In this document: positions 28,501 to 36,104 of the stretch, piece by piece
How positions within the stretch are numbered: position 1 is the first letter of the stretch
Layout of the letters: every line of letters starts with the position of its first letter
Assembly (NCBI GenBank): GCA_963665165.1
Contig: OY761989.1
Location: 1 to 64,000, forward strand
Direction: 5' to 3'
DNA: 64,000 nt
Source of the DNA: G963663315 sp963665165
Lineage (GTDB): Bacteria; Pseudomonadota; Gammaproteobacteria; Arenicellales; Poriferihabitantaceae
Program-made: the position numbers and the translations under genes
The notes under the pieces: generated by a model
What the model was told of the DNA's origin: nothing
Database searches by the model: none
What the model saw: the letters and a program-made list of their open reading frames with translations, nothing else

Positions 28501-29259
28501 CGGTCGATTGCCCTGGCCCTGGTCAAGGACGGTTTTGCCCGCAAGGGGCAGGTACTCCATGTGCCTTTGCTGGACGGCAGCGCCCACAAGGTCACCCTGA
28601 CCGACCCCGTATTTCTGCCTGCGCCCACCCCGCCCATCGCCGATGTCCCGGCGGATGGCGCAGAGCCTTCCGCATCCATCGGTAAAACCGGACTGGCCAC
28701 TGGATGGCAGGCCACCTCACCCGCCTGTAACCTGGAGCCGGTTACAGGCAGGAACAGCCTCAGGGAACAACCCTGGCGCGGCAAGGTCAATCTGCGCGGC
28801 GACCCCGAAAACCGGAAATTCCTGGCAACTGCGGAATCCGTACTCGATATTCAGCTCCCGCTGCAATCCAACACACAACACTCGTCAGGAGACCGAACCT
28901 GTTACTGGACCGGCCCGGACGAATGGTTGCTGCACTGCCGGCTGGATGAGACCGGAGCGATTACCCAGGCCCTGCAAGAGAAACTCCCGGACACTCATTT
29001 TGCAGCGACCGAGGTTACGGATTACTACACAGTCCTGCACCTGGACGGACCCGACGCCATTGCATTGCTCGCGAAAGCCTGCCCACTGGACTTGCATCCG
29101 GCTAAATTCACGGTCGGCGACTGCGCCCAGACCCGGTTCGGCCACGCCAGCATCCTGCTGCACAAGACCGCCGACACCCCCGCATTCGACATCCAGGTGC
29201 GGTGGAGCTATACCGAATACGTCCGGGACTACCTGGTCAGCGCCATGCGGACCGTGTGA
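25582..29259 (+). CDS. soxA: sarcosine oxidase alpha-gamma fusion (SoxA-SoxG)
   Basis: One uninterrupted 1,225-residue frame. Residues 1 to about 1,015 form a complete alpha subunit: N-terminal 2Fe-2S ferredoxin-like fold ('FYYDGKRYTGHPGDTLASAL'), NAD-binding domain ('VLVIGGGPAGLQAALAAAQS') and a GcvT-like folate-binding C-terminus (around 'LNGPASARLLGELVDLPLDD' and 'SYMSPNVGRSIALALVKDG'). A proline-rich linker of about 40 residues follows, then about 170 residues with gamma-subunit hallmarks: 'LREQPWRGKVNLRGDP', 'YWTGPDEWLLHCRLDE' and 'TDYYTVLHLDGPDAIALLAK'. SoxA is normally about 1,000 residues and SoxG a separate gene of about 200, so this is a natural gene fusion. No separate soxG is present. 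Confidence 0.92.
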   Translation: MTAPVPDRAGKNRLASGGRIDRGRTIEFYYDGKRYTGHPGDTLASALLANDVHLVGRSFKYHRPRGIYSAGSEEPNALVQLESGACTTPNMRATEVELYEGLRAASQNCWPSVKFDLGAINSRLSRLLPAGFYYKTFMWPASLWMTYEKYIRKAAGLGRSPLEIDPDFYDKTHAHCDVLVIGGGPAGLQAALAAAQSGAQVILLDSMSEFGGSLLSDRSSTIGGVEAIEWVADIIARLEAMDNATLLPQTTLAGYYDYNFLVANQKSSEHSGPASAGRTFRERLWKIRAGQVVIAAGAIERPLVFADSDRPGVMLSGAIRSYINRYAVLPGRNIAFLTNNDSIWQTALDAQDAGASVYVIDVRGNAASAAQARAKNQGIAIHPGKTIVGVDYARGRIRGIEIMALSEDGASVTGPRQRLSCDLIGVAGGWTPTVHLYSQAKGKLKYLDDLHCFVADRMPASNSAIMAGACNADYRLDDCLSQGFKAGCEAAGNAGFETRSAQPPATGANPLEANLSESSGGLRPLWILPSDHPIGQGRKKHFHELHNDATVADIHLAAREGYQSVEHLKRYTTTGMGTDQGKTSNLNALTAMSEIRGIPVPEVGTTTFRPPFTPLTFGSIVGHDRRQLFLQARKTPMHDWHHRQGAVFEDVGDWKRPRYFPKEGETMHDAVQRECLAVRKSCGILDASTLGKIDLKGRDCIRLLNMLYTNDWSKLAPGRCRYGLMLDEHGMVFDDGVTSRLGDHHYHMTTTTGGAARVMNWIEEWLQTEWPELEVHATSVTEQSAVVALNGPASARLLGELVDLPLDDRSFPFMSVRETRIAGIPARIFRISFTGELSFEINVPARYGLALWTALMDAGEKYGICPYGTEAMHVLRAEKGFIIAGQDTDGTVTPMDLGMDWIVSKTKEDFLGKRSHARSDTARQGRKQLVGLLTEDPGRVLPEGAHVVEELKSAPPMDMLGHISSSYMSPNVGRSIALALVKDGFARKGQVLHVPLLDGSAHKVTLTDPVFLPAPTPPIADVPADGAEPSASIGKTGLATGWQATSPACNLEPVTGRNSLREQPWRGKVNLRGDPENRKFLATAESVLDIQLPLQSNTQHSSGDRTCYWTGPDEWLLHCRLDETGAITQALQEKLPDTHFAATEVTDYYTVLHLDGPDAIALLAKACPLDLHPAKFTVGDCAQTRFGHASILLHKTADTPAFDIQVRWSYTEYVRDYLVSAMRTV

Positions 29260-29288
29260 ATTTGTCGTTGCACCGGGGTGGTCAGAAA

Positions 29289-30059
29289 ATGAATGAACCG
29301 GTTTCTACCCGCCTGTCCGGCAAAACCGCCCTGATTACCGGCGGCTCAAGAGGAATCGGCCGCGCGATTGTGGATCGGTTCGAAGCGGAAGGCGCAACAG
29401 TGATGACCTGCGGAAGAGGTGAGCGTCCGCAAGACCTCCCCGATTCGGTATTCTGGATGACCGCCGATGTATCCCGAACCGATGACGTGACCGCCCTGAA
29501 TCAGCGCTTCCGGGAAACGCTCGGCCCGATGTGTGTGCTGGTCAACAACGCCGGCATCCAGATCGAAAAAAACATACTCGAAACAACGGACGAAGACTGG
29601 GAATCCCTGATGGGCATCAACGCAAAGGGGACGTTTCTAACCTGCCGGGAAATGATCCCGGACATGGAAGCGGGCGGCTCGATAATCAATATCGGGTCCA
29701 TCTCCGCAAACCTGGCCGACCCCGGCCTGGCCCTCTACAACGCATCGAAAGGTTTTGTCCATAGTCTGACCCGGTCCATCGCCGTTGATCACGGCCCCGC
29801 CATTCGTTGCAATGCGATTTCCCCTGGCTGGATTCTGACCGGAATGGCGGATGCCGCGTTCGACGTTGCGGACAACCCGGCCAATGCCAGAAAGGACGCC
29901 TTGCAACGTCACCCGGCCGGGCGAATGGGGCAACCAACCGACGTCGCCAACATGGCCGTGTGGCTGGCGTCCGACGAATCCCGATTCGTCACCGGGCAAT
30001 GTTATGTAGTGGATGGCGGATTGACCGTCGGCTCTCCACTGAACCCTTCGTTGTTTTGA
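29289..30059 (+). CDS. short-chain dehydrogenase/reductase
   Basis: A 256-residue classical SDR. The cofactor motif is 'TALITGGSRGIGRAIVDRFE', the structural 'VLVNNAGIQIEKNILETTDE' follows, then catalytic Ser in 'INIGSISANLADPG' and the YxxxK pair in 'LALYNASKGFVHSL'. The C-terminal 'SRFVTGQCYVVDGGLTVG' is also typical. The acidic or basic residue that sets NAD versus NADP preference is not clear. The ATG at 29289 is preferred over the frame opening at 29202, which lies inside the sox gene. It follows the sox operon after 29 bases and may be co-transcribed, but its substrate is unknown. Confidence 0.85.
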   Translation: MNEPVSTRLSGKTALITGGSRGIGRAIVDRFEAEGATVMTCGRGERPQDLPDSVFWMTADVSRTDDVTALNQRFRETLGPMCVLVNNAGIQIEKNILETTDEDWESLMGINAKGTFLTCREMIPDMEAGGSIINIGSISANLADPGLALYNASKGFVHSLTRSIAVDHGPAIRCNAISPGWILTGMADAAFDVADNPANARKDALQRHPAGRMGQPTDVANMAVWLASDESRFVTGQCYVVDGGLTVGSPLNPSLF

Positions 30060-30187
30060 TTGTTTCGTGCCCAACCATATCTGGCAGGCAGGCCCTTGTG
30101 CCTGTCCGCCGAAAGCCGGTTCTTGTACACTATTATCATCTTCCTCGTTAAGCGAATCGAGTTTCTTGTTCATCACTGCCCGTTTTA

Positions 30188-31924
30188 TCAGTTTCCCTTC
30201 TGGTAGTAACCACCCAAAACAGGTGTCTTAAGTACATCGCCACCAGTAATAGTTGCTGTACCCTCATCCTGAATTAGCCGTTTTCTGGCTCCTCCCAGCG
30301 AGACGGCTACTCTTGGATAATCAGATTCCAGGTTTTCATCCACCTCACGTAACCAATCTGGAAATAGTTTTGCTCTGGCTACAGGGACATCCATGTCATT
30401 GACTTTAATGGAACCTTCAGCCAAGTCTCTCACCATCGGCAACTCAGAGCCACCCCCCGTGAGCGCTAAAATTAAATTTCTTCTGGGGTCGGCTGTTATC
30501 CAGTTAACCCAACTGGCGTCAATTGATTTCAGAATATCAATCATCTCATTCCTCAGATTTGTGCTGAAACTCTTTACGGCTTCAAGTTCAAGGAACTCCT
30601 CAAGATTCACATCGACTCCAACCCCATTCATCAGACTAATATATACGGATTCTTCAGTAAAGAGCGTTTCCTTGCGCTCTCTAATTTCCAACTCAAGCTG
30701 ACCACGAAATTTCACCTCTGATTGGTCATCAGAAGTGATACCGCTTTTCTTGATGATCAACTCAATCAGAATCCTGTCAAGATAGTTACCCGCCTCGGTA
30801 AGAACTCTGGAGGAATCTCTAACTTCAAATGCAACATCATTGCCACTCTCAGGATTAAAATGGATACGATATAAGCTGATGTCACTGGTGCCCGCACCAA
30901 CATCAACGACCATGATCAGCGCATCAACTGGTTTCTTCCACTTCCAACTCATCATTGAGCCAGCCACACCTAGAGGTTCAGTAATTTCCTCAGCAACGAA
31001 TGGATAATCCCTATCCCCATGGTTTGCTCTCAGGCTTTTAACTGCAACGATAAAATCACTAACACTAATCGGGATACCGCCCTTTAACTTGAGGTCAAAT
31101 GTATCAGCCAGCACCTGAGATTCCCCTACCCATTGCTTCAAGCGGTCCACAGCCTCCCGCTTCCTTCCACCGGTTAGGCAAGGCATTGCATAGCGTCTCG
31201 GCAGATTCAAGGGATAACCCAACTCATTAAGGCAGCTATTGACAGTCCAGGTCATGAACATCAAATAAGCCAATACCATGTCACCATAGGTGACTTCCAC
31301 CTTTGTTGGATTAGAAGGGTTGTCTACAATGTCATTCCAGTCTCCCTCAGAAAGACAACGTTTTATGTTATCCAGACGCCAGCGACCGCCGCCATTCTCT
31401 GCCTCAACCATTGAGCGCTTCACGGCATTATTTCCGAACCACAAATTGCCGTCGTTATCGATAAATATCGACGAAATCAGCATGACTTCACTGATTTCCT
31501 CTTGGTCACCCGGCACACCCAAGCGAAGAACATGGATTTCCTCACTCTCGTCATCATCGTTGTCCTGCACTAATGTGGCTTTGGACATAGCGGTTCCGAA
31601 ATCCAGACATAATCGGGCATCGTTAAGTGACTCTGGAAGTGACAATGAACTAAAGTCCAGTTCCATCTCTTTTTTCGTCGGGGAAACCGGTTCCATCTGA
31701 TAGGATATTTCAGTCTGAACATCCACAGGGGACTCTAGTGGGTCTGGAGTCAGTCTTGCCAAGGCTAATTGCAATGCCTCCAACTCAGCAACCGTAAGTA
31801 CACCGGTTATCTGCTTGCTACCATCCTCCTGTGTCTCCACACGGTTAAGCAAATTCTCTAGTAAAACTTTTGCGATATTTGAGTCCATAATACATTCATT
31901 ATCTAATCTTCCGGTTCTACCCAT
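30188..31924 (-). CDS. divergent Hsp70/actin-fold ATPase
   Basis: A 578-residue protein with the three Hsp70/actin nucleotide-binding signatures in order: phosphate-1 'ARLCLDFGTAMSKATLVQ' (about 103-120), phosphate-2 'LIMVVDVGAGTSDISLYRI' (336-354) and adenosine 'LILALTGGGSELPMVRDL' (484-501). About 100 extra residues precede the fold. Only about 80 residues follow the last motif, so the DnaK substrate-binding domain and lid are missing or replaced. It is far from DnaK, HscA and YegD in sequence. It is the last gene of a four-gene cassette and overlaps the stop of the GrpE-tailed gene by 22 bases. The ATG at 31888 is an alternative start and would give 566 residues. Probably an ATP-driven chaperone-like switch; client unknown. 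Confidence 0.75.
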   Translation of the reverse strand: MGRTGRLDNECIMDSNIAKVLLENLLNRVETQEDGSKQITGVLTVAELEALQLALARLTPDPLESPVDVQTEISYQMEPVSPTKKEMELDFSSLSLPESLNDARLCLDFGTAMSKATLVQDNDDDESEEIHVLRLGVPGDQEEISEVMLISSIFIDNDGNLWFGNNAVKRSMVEAENGGGRWRLDNIKRCLSEGDWNDIVDNPSNPTKVEVTYGDMVLAYLMFMTWTVNSCLNELGYPLNLPRRYAMPCLTGGRKREAVDRLKQWVGESQVLADTFDLKLKGGIPISVSDFIVAVKSLRANHGDRDYPFVAEEITEPLGVAGSMMSWKWKKPVDALIMVVDVGAGTSDISLYRIHFNPESGNDVAFEVRDSSRVLTEAGNYLDRILIELIIKKSGITSDDQSEVKFRGQLELEIRERKETLFTEESVYISLMNGVGVDVNLEEFLELEAVKSFSTNLRNEMIDILKSIDASWVNWITADPRRNLILALTGGGSELPMVRDLAEGSIKVNDMDVPVARAKLFPDWLREVDENLESDYPRVAVSLGGARKRLIQDEGTATITGGDVLKTPVLGGYYQKGN

Positions 31925-33507
31925 GGCTTCACCAACGTTTTTATTTTTCCGGAGAACTCTTTCTTGATCCCGTCACGAACAACCTTCACCCGGCGTACGC
32001 CTGCTTTATGGCCTCCCAGCATCTCATGTTCCAACGGGTTATATTCCAGACGCTCGCCCTTCAAATCCGTCTTCGTGAGCTTGCGCATACGCGCCAAGTG
32101 GCGAGCTGTTTGATCGATAATCTTATAGCGACTCACCGCCTTCCTTACAGTGGAAGACAATACCGGATCGGAGATTTCCAGTAAAGGGACGACAGCCCGC
32201 CCGACTTTATCCATGGCCTCGCGGTTACTCTCGACCTCAATCAGCAGAGCGCCAATCTGTGAATCCTCAGTATTCCCGACTTTCTGTTCCACCCTGCGCT
32301 GGGTTTCGGAAACACTACCACAACTGATCCACCAATCGTCTATATCGGGGTCCAGGTCCCGGGCATCCTGGAAATGTCGCTTGATTGCTGCGGATACCTG
32401 CGGTCTTGAATTGTAAGAAGCCATCAGCACCACCATGATCTGCTTGTCAGAACGATTTTGTCGGGCCAACACAAGCGCGGATTCCAGCAATGCAATACGT
32501 ATCTCCGGTATAACTACGGACTGACTAATGAATCGTCCCCATGGTCCTGGGCGAAGCAACCTCTTCCCTTTGTCTATTGCCGCGTATGTAGAAGGATGTA
32601 GAGCGCTTGAAAAGCGTAACTCAATCACTCGCTGAAGAATCGCTAACAGGCTATCCAGCGCTTCATGCAGGACATTTTGGTCAAAGTCCGCGAGTTTCCC
32701 GGCCAAAAACGATGCCATGCAATTGTATAGACGGTCTCCAACAGCTTCACCTATATCTCCACGCCAGGAATCGACAACATCACGCATCACAGCGGCAACT
32801 CTTCGCATTCGTTTGAGACGAGCTTCTGTATTTTTGTCTATGTCAAACCGTTTAACATGCTCAGTAATTTGCTCAAGCCATTGCGCGATATTGTCCTCTC
32901 TTTTGAGATTGGCAGTCAGCAGTTCTTTGCGCGCCTTGTCCGCCGAATCAATATTCAGAGCTTCCCGATAGGAGTATTCTGGAACCCATGAATCTGATGT
33001 ATGCGCAAGAATTGTTGCGGCGTATAATTTAGCCTCTCCATCCGACAGCGTCTCAATGCTGTCTGGTTCTTTTGTAAATATCCGGTCAACATGCTCGAAA
33101 ATCTTTGATTCACGTCCCCGAGCTACAGCTGCAAGGCGTCCCAGTATTGCCGCAGCAAGCAACTCATCTCCTGGGTCGACGACCAAATCAAGAACCGAGT
33201 CAATTACAGACTCCAGACCGTCATCCTTGATCAGCGCATGGATAGCCCGGTCTGCCATAACCAGAGTTAACAACCCATCAAGCTCTTTCAGGGTCGCTGT
33301 GGAATTAATATCTGCAATAGAGATATTTTTTTTTGTCTTTGCATGCTCAAGAGAACGATACCGCTGGAGCAGACGAAGCTGCTGCTCACCCGTAACCAAG
33401 TCCTCCTTCGATTCCACGTCAGCACCTGCTTCATTGAGTTGCTCTATCAGGTTTTCAACGGATGTGCCTATGTTCCTGGCGAGCTTCTTTACGGTTATGC
33501 CATACAT
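31903..33507 (-). CDS. IF2-N-like / GrpE-tail-like protein, putative Hsp70 partner
   Basis: A 534-residue, mostly helical protein I cannot assign to a named family. The first 50 residues resemble the IF2_N domain of translation initiation factor 2: 'YGITVKKLARNIGTSVENLI' followed by a QLNEAGADVESKEDLVT segment. The long middle reads like helical repeats (HEAT/TPR-like). The last 48 residues begin 'RLEYNPLEHEMLGGHKAGVR' and end in beta-strand-like VKVV and KTLVKPW segments, resembling the beta domain of GrpE nucleotide exchange factors, where a 'Y/F-D/N-P-x-x-HE' motif is typical. Its gene is followed at once by the Hsp70-like ATPase, so a co-chaperone or exchange-factor role is a reasonable inference, not a demonstrated one. 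Confidence 0.6.
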   Translation of the reverse strand: MYGITVKKLARNIGTSVENLIEQLNEAGADVESKEDLVTGEQQLRLLQRYRSLEHAKTKKNISIADINSTATLKELDGLLTLVMADRAIHALIKDDGLESVIDSVLDLVVDPGDELLAAAILGRLAAVARGRESKIFEHVDRIFTKEPDSIETLSDGEAKLYAATILAHTSDSWVPEYSYREALNIDSADKARKELLTANLKREDNIAQWLEQITEHVKRFDIDKNTEARLKRMRRVAAVMRDVVDSWRGDIGEAVGDRLYNCMASFLAGKLADFDQNVLHEALDSLLAILQRVIELRFSSALHPSTYAAIDKGKRLLRPGPWGRFISQSVVIPEIRIALLESALVLARQNRSDKQIMVVLMASYNSRPQVSAAIKRHFQDARDLDPDIDDWWISCGSVSETQRRVEQKVGNTEDSQIGALLIEVESNREAMDKVGRAVVPLLEISDPVLSSTVRKAVSRYKIIDQTARHLARMRKLTKTDLKGERLEYNPLEHEMLGGHKAGVRRVKVVRDGIKKEFSGKIKTLVKPWVEPED

Positions 33508-33637
33508 CTTGATCGGGACCTGAGCGTTATATTATGTCGCTAATACCATATTACTACACTTCCAAGTTCGGGCAGCTTGAATATCGCAAACAAGCCGTAC
33601 TGAAAAGCCAAAGCAAAACTAGTTCATCCGGCTCTAT

Positions 33638-34309
33638 CTAACCTGATTTGAAATATTTCTCGTATATTTCAAAATTAAACACGCGAGCCGAGATGACTTC
33701 TGACATGGGGATGACTATTGCGAAATCATCCATGTTCTGATCCTCCAGATTAGAAGCGAGAAAATCTGAATACCAGGTAGTCAATATCAGTTCTCTGGTT
33801 TCGGATTGTCGGTAACCACTTGCTGTCGGCAGTATCGTTGTGCATGCTGTGCCGTGGTGGGCGTAGGGGGTTTGTACCGGGCTTTGTATAACATACCCAA
33901 TGTAACACTTGTTACTCTTTAATGATATTTCGAGTTGTACTGGTTTCTCAGACGCCGAGCGCGCCATTATTAACCCAATCCAGTCACCACGGTTTCGGGC
34001 GGCTTCCCCAGCAGCTTTTTTGCCGTCACAAAAAAGATTAAAAATAAGCGGTGATATTCCACAAAGTAATGCACTGACTATGACTGTAGTCAGCTGCCTG
34101 TCCCAAAAATCCGTAATAGACTCTGGTAGTGAAGGCCAAATCAGACTGACTGATAAAAAAGCAATTCCCAGTGCAATGCTTCCTGCGATAGCGGATTTGA
34201 AAAAGATATGATATCCGGTATCGCGAACCGCCGTGTATCGAGTACGACAAAAGCGTGTGAGAAACCAATATCCTGCAAGAATGGGCAGTAAAAGCTCTCC
34301 TAATTGCAT
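33638..34309 (-). CDS. membrane protein of the Hsp70-like cassette (DUF6338-like?)
   Basis: A 223-residue protein with an N-terminal membrane part and a soluble C-terminus. Hydrophobic segments are seen at about 1-17 (LGELLLPILAGYWFL), 38-60 (SAIAGSIALGIAFLSVSLIW) and 74-92 (TVIVSALLCGISPLIFNLF). The C-terminal 110 residues contain 'CYIGYVIQSPVQ' and end with a strand-rich 'DDFAIVIPMSEVISARVFNF'. The layout recalls DUF6338-type proteins, which have two or three membrane spans and a small beta domain, but the match is weak. It lies nine bases after the small first gene and 130 bases before the IF2-N/GrpE-tail gene. It could tether the cassette to the membrane. Confidence 0.55.
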   Translation of the reverse strand: MQLGELLLPILAGYWFLTRFCRTRYTAVRDTGYHIFFKSAIAGSIALGIAFLSVSLIWPSLPESITDFWDRQLTTVIVSALLCGISPLIFNLFCDGKKAAGEAARNRGDWIGLIMARSASEKPVQLEISLKSNKCYIGYVIQSPVQTPYAHHGTACTTILPTASGYRQSETRELILTTWYSDFLASNLEDQNMDDFAIVIPMSEVISARVFNFEIYEKYFKSG

Positions 34310-34318
34310 TTCACGGAC

Positions 34319-34498
34319 TTATTTCTCCTTCTGTTCCAACTCAGATTCACTTTCACTTTTTTGCGTGTATTTCTTCGAAAGCTCGGTCATCTTTCTCAGC
34401 GTTTCCTGCACACTTTCGTTACGCAGCAAGTCTTCAACCTTCACGCATCGCTGTCCCATGGGCGTCACATGAATCGGTATTTTATTGGAATCTGTCAT
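34319..34498 (-). CDS. small hydrophilic protein, first gene of the Hsp70-like cassette
   Basis: A 59-residue protein with no recognised family. It is charged, with 'MTDSNKIPIHVTPMGQRCVK' at the start and a Lys/Glu/Ser-rich helical tail. The open frame extends to a GTG at 34519, but a perfect GGAGG lies eight bases before the ATG at 34498, which settles the start. It may be a regulator or adaptor. It overlaps nothing and is followed after nine bases by the membrane protein gene. Its ribosome-binding site is partly inside a 13-bp palindrome. Confidence 0.6.
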   Translation of the reverse strand: MTDSNKIPIHVTPMGQRCVKVEDLLRNESVQETLRKMTELSKKYTQKSESESELEQKEK

Positions 34499-34509
34499 GT
34501 ATTTTTCCT

Positions 34510-34522
34510 CCGGTGTCACCGG
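34510..34522. promoter_or_regulatory. 13-bp palindrome over the ribosome-binding site of the cassette
   Basis: CCGGTG-T-CACCGG is a perfect 6-bp inverted repeat around one base. Its edge overlaps the GGAGG of the first gene. The GTGTCA core is the same hexamer that recurs in the tandem repeat 15 bases away, so both could be contacted by one regulator; as RNA it could also mask the ribosome-binding site. Confidence 0.5.
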
Positions 34523-34551
34523 ATAGTATCATCTTTCTGACACTCTGACAC
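34523..34551 (-). promoter_or_regulatory. candidate promoter of the Hsp70-like cassette
   Basis: On the minus strand GTGTCA (34546-34551), a 17-base spacer and TACTAT (34523-34528) make a moderate sigma-70-like promoter. The -35 hexamer is supplied by one unit of the tandem repeat. Match to consensus is only fair. Confidence 0.4.
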
Positions 34552-34568
34552 TCTGACACTCTGACACT
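34537..34568. repeat. four tandem copies of CTGACACT
   Basis: Four perfect head-to-tail copies of the 8-mer CTGACACT occupy 34537-34568, immediately upstream of the candidate -10 of the cassette. An 8-bp period does not fit coding sequence and is close to, but not equal to, a helical turn. It may be a regulator-binding array or a slippage-prone phase switch that changes promoter geometry. Confidence 0.85.
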
Positions 34569-34618
34569 AGGCAAGGGTAAAACCACAGAAGTTGGCTAGT
34601 TAATGGTCTGATTTTCGT

Positions 34619-35008
34619 TTACAGGTCAAACAACCCATCTGACGCCTCCTCCCGTAACGAGCACATATTCCCGTCCGGGTCCATGAAATCACCCACGGTC
34701 CCCCATATCTCCCGCCTGATTTTTACCTTCACGCCCTTTTCGAGAAGTTCCTGCGCCGCGTCATCCACACTATTCACATTGAATCTCAACCAGACCGGAT
34801 TTTGTGTCGCGTTTTTTCCGGATGGAATCGCCTTGCCGCCGGTCTCGATCATGAGATAGGTATCCGTGCCCAGACCCAACACCGTCAATTTCGAATGTTC
34901 ATCGTCCAGGGAGCCTGATATCGGAAGGTTCAGCACCTCTGAATAAAACGCGACACATTCATCATACTTCTCTGTACAAAGTATCAAACCGGTTCTTTCA
35001 AACTTCAT
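34619..35008 (-). CDS. VOC family (glyoxalase/bleomycin-resistance fold) protein
   Basis: A 129-residue protein with the paired beta-alpha-beta-beta-beta layout of the vicinal oxygen chelate family: 'MKFERTGLILCTEKYDECVA' plus FYSEVLNLPI in the first half and 'GDFMDPDGNMCSLREE' in the second. Such proteins range from metal-dependent lyases and dioxygenases to antibiotic-binding proteins, so the reaction is not assigned. A strong AGGGGAG precedes the ATG. It follows the frameshifted methyltransferase gene by 12 bases on the same strand. The Hsp70-like cassette promoter lies just beyond its stop. Confidence 0.8.
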   Translation of the reverse strand: MKFERTGLILCTEKYDECVAFYSEVLNLPISGSLDDEHSKLTVLGLGTDTYLMIETGGKAIPSGKNATQNPVWLRFNVNSVDDAAQELLEKGVKVKIRREIWGTVGDFMDPDGNMCSLREEASDGLFDL

Positions 35009-35020
35009 GATCTCCCCTCG

Positions 35021-35817
35021 TCAATCGTCTGGTTTCCTCGCTGTCGCCGTCCAGCATCGGTGAGGTATCCTGAGCGGGTTCTCAGGGAATTTCCGGGCCA
35101 GAAACCCTCTCAACTCCTTGTCGAAATCCGCCGTCTCTTCCGGGCCAAGACTGGCCTGAACCCCGGCGCTCGCCTGAATTCTCCCATGCCATCCTTCATG
35201 AGAATAGACCGCTTCCGAATCGAAAGAAAAGGTCTCCAGGTCAACAAATCCGTGGATGTCAAATCCTGCAACCACTGCGGATACAGGCCCGTTCCCCCTC
35301 CCATTGTCCAGGCAGGGTTGAATTTGAGGATTAATTTCTCGGTATGCTCCACCACATTTCCGGGGCCGGGAATCCAGTCAAAATGTGAAATAACGACACG
35401 GCCGCCTGGCTTCAAAACCCTGAAAACCTCCCTGGCCGCCCTTGTCCGATCAAACCAGTGCCAGCATTGTCCTGCCGTCACCACATCGAATGATGAAGAA
35501 TCGAACGCCAACTCCTCGGCTTTCCCGGCAGAAAAATTGATTGTTATCCCGGCCTGACTGGCCAGTATTCCGGCTTGTGCCAACATTTCCACAGCCGGGT
35601 CTATTGCATCCACTACCGCGCCAAGCGCCGCCAGACCTCTCGCGACCGTTCCCGTCCCCGTGCCAAGATCCAAAGCTCTCTGGCCTTCCCGGCACAATCC
35701 CTTTTCCGACAACAGCGCGAAGTACCTTTCAGGAAACCCCTGCCGATACCTGCCATAATTTTCCGCGCTCCTGCCAAAATCCACACGGCGCCCGAATTCA
35801 CGTGTTTTCTCGCTCAT
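35021..35817 (-). pseudogene. class I SAM-dependent methyltransferase, frameshifted
   Basis: The first frame (35110-35817) encodes a normal methyltransferase start: 'RALDLGTGTGTVARGLAALG' (motif I), 'DAIDPAVEMLAQA', 'FDVVTAGQCWHWFD' and 'GLYPQWLQ'. It then leaves the family pattern. A second frame (35021 to about 35275) supplies the missing C-terminus, from 'AGFDIHGFVDLETFSFDSEA' to 'NPLRIPHRCW'. Joined, they give a complete protein of about 260 residues, so a small deletion near 35260-35285 has split the gene. The alternative is an assembly or sequencing error; the codon text on both sides is otherwise clean. The substrate of this COG2226-like enzyme is unknown. Confidence 0.75.
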
Positions 35818-35823
35818 ATCAAT

Positions 35824-35990
35824 TTACAAATCTGCGTTTAGCCCACCTTCCTTGATGGCCGACTTATAGCGAGAAAAAGTGTCCCGGAAAAGCCCATCAC
35901 CTGACAAGCTCTGGATACGTTTCCAGGTTCTTCCGCCAAGTTTAGCAGACCCACTTTATGTTTGATGACTTTATCGGTAACGTGAGTCAT
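35824..35990 (-). pseudogene. IS481-type transposase N-terminal remnant with frameshift
   Basis: The start 'THVTDKVIKHKVGLLNLAEE' followed by PGNVSRACQVMGFS is the helix-turn-helix opening of IS481-type transposases. A single-base deletion after 'MGFS' breaks the frame: in the next frame the text continues 'RDTFSRYKSAIKEGGLNADL', as in intact copies, and then stops. The remaining integrase core is absent. GAGG precedes the ATG at 35990. The element tip may lie near 36088, where the minus strand reads TGTAGAAGTCCAG, but this is tentative. Confidence 0.7.
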
Positions 35991-36104
35991 AAGGATTACC
36001 TCTTTCATCCAAACCGGTAGTCCTCGTTTTTTCAGGCCTGGGTACAACTGGCTTGACTTAACAATGTCAGCTCAAGTCTGGACTTCTACACTTCCCCCTA
36101 CATC

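Noticed and set aside
30083..30106. Hairpin between the SDR and Hsp70-like genes
   Set aside because: A 6-bp CAGGCA/TGCCTG stem without a T-run on either side; too weak for a terminator.
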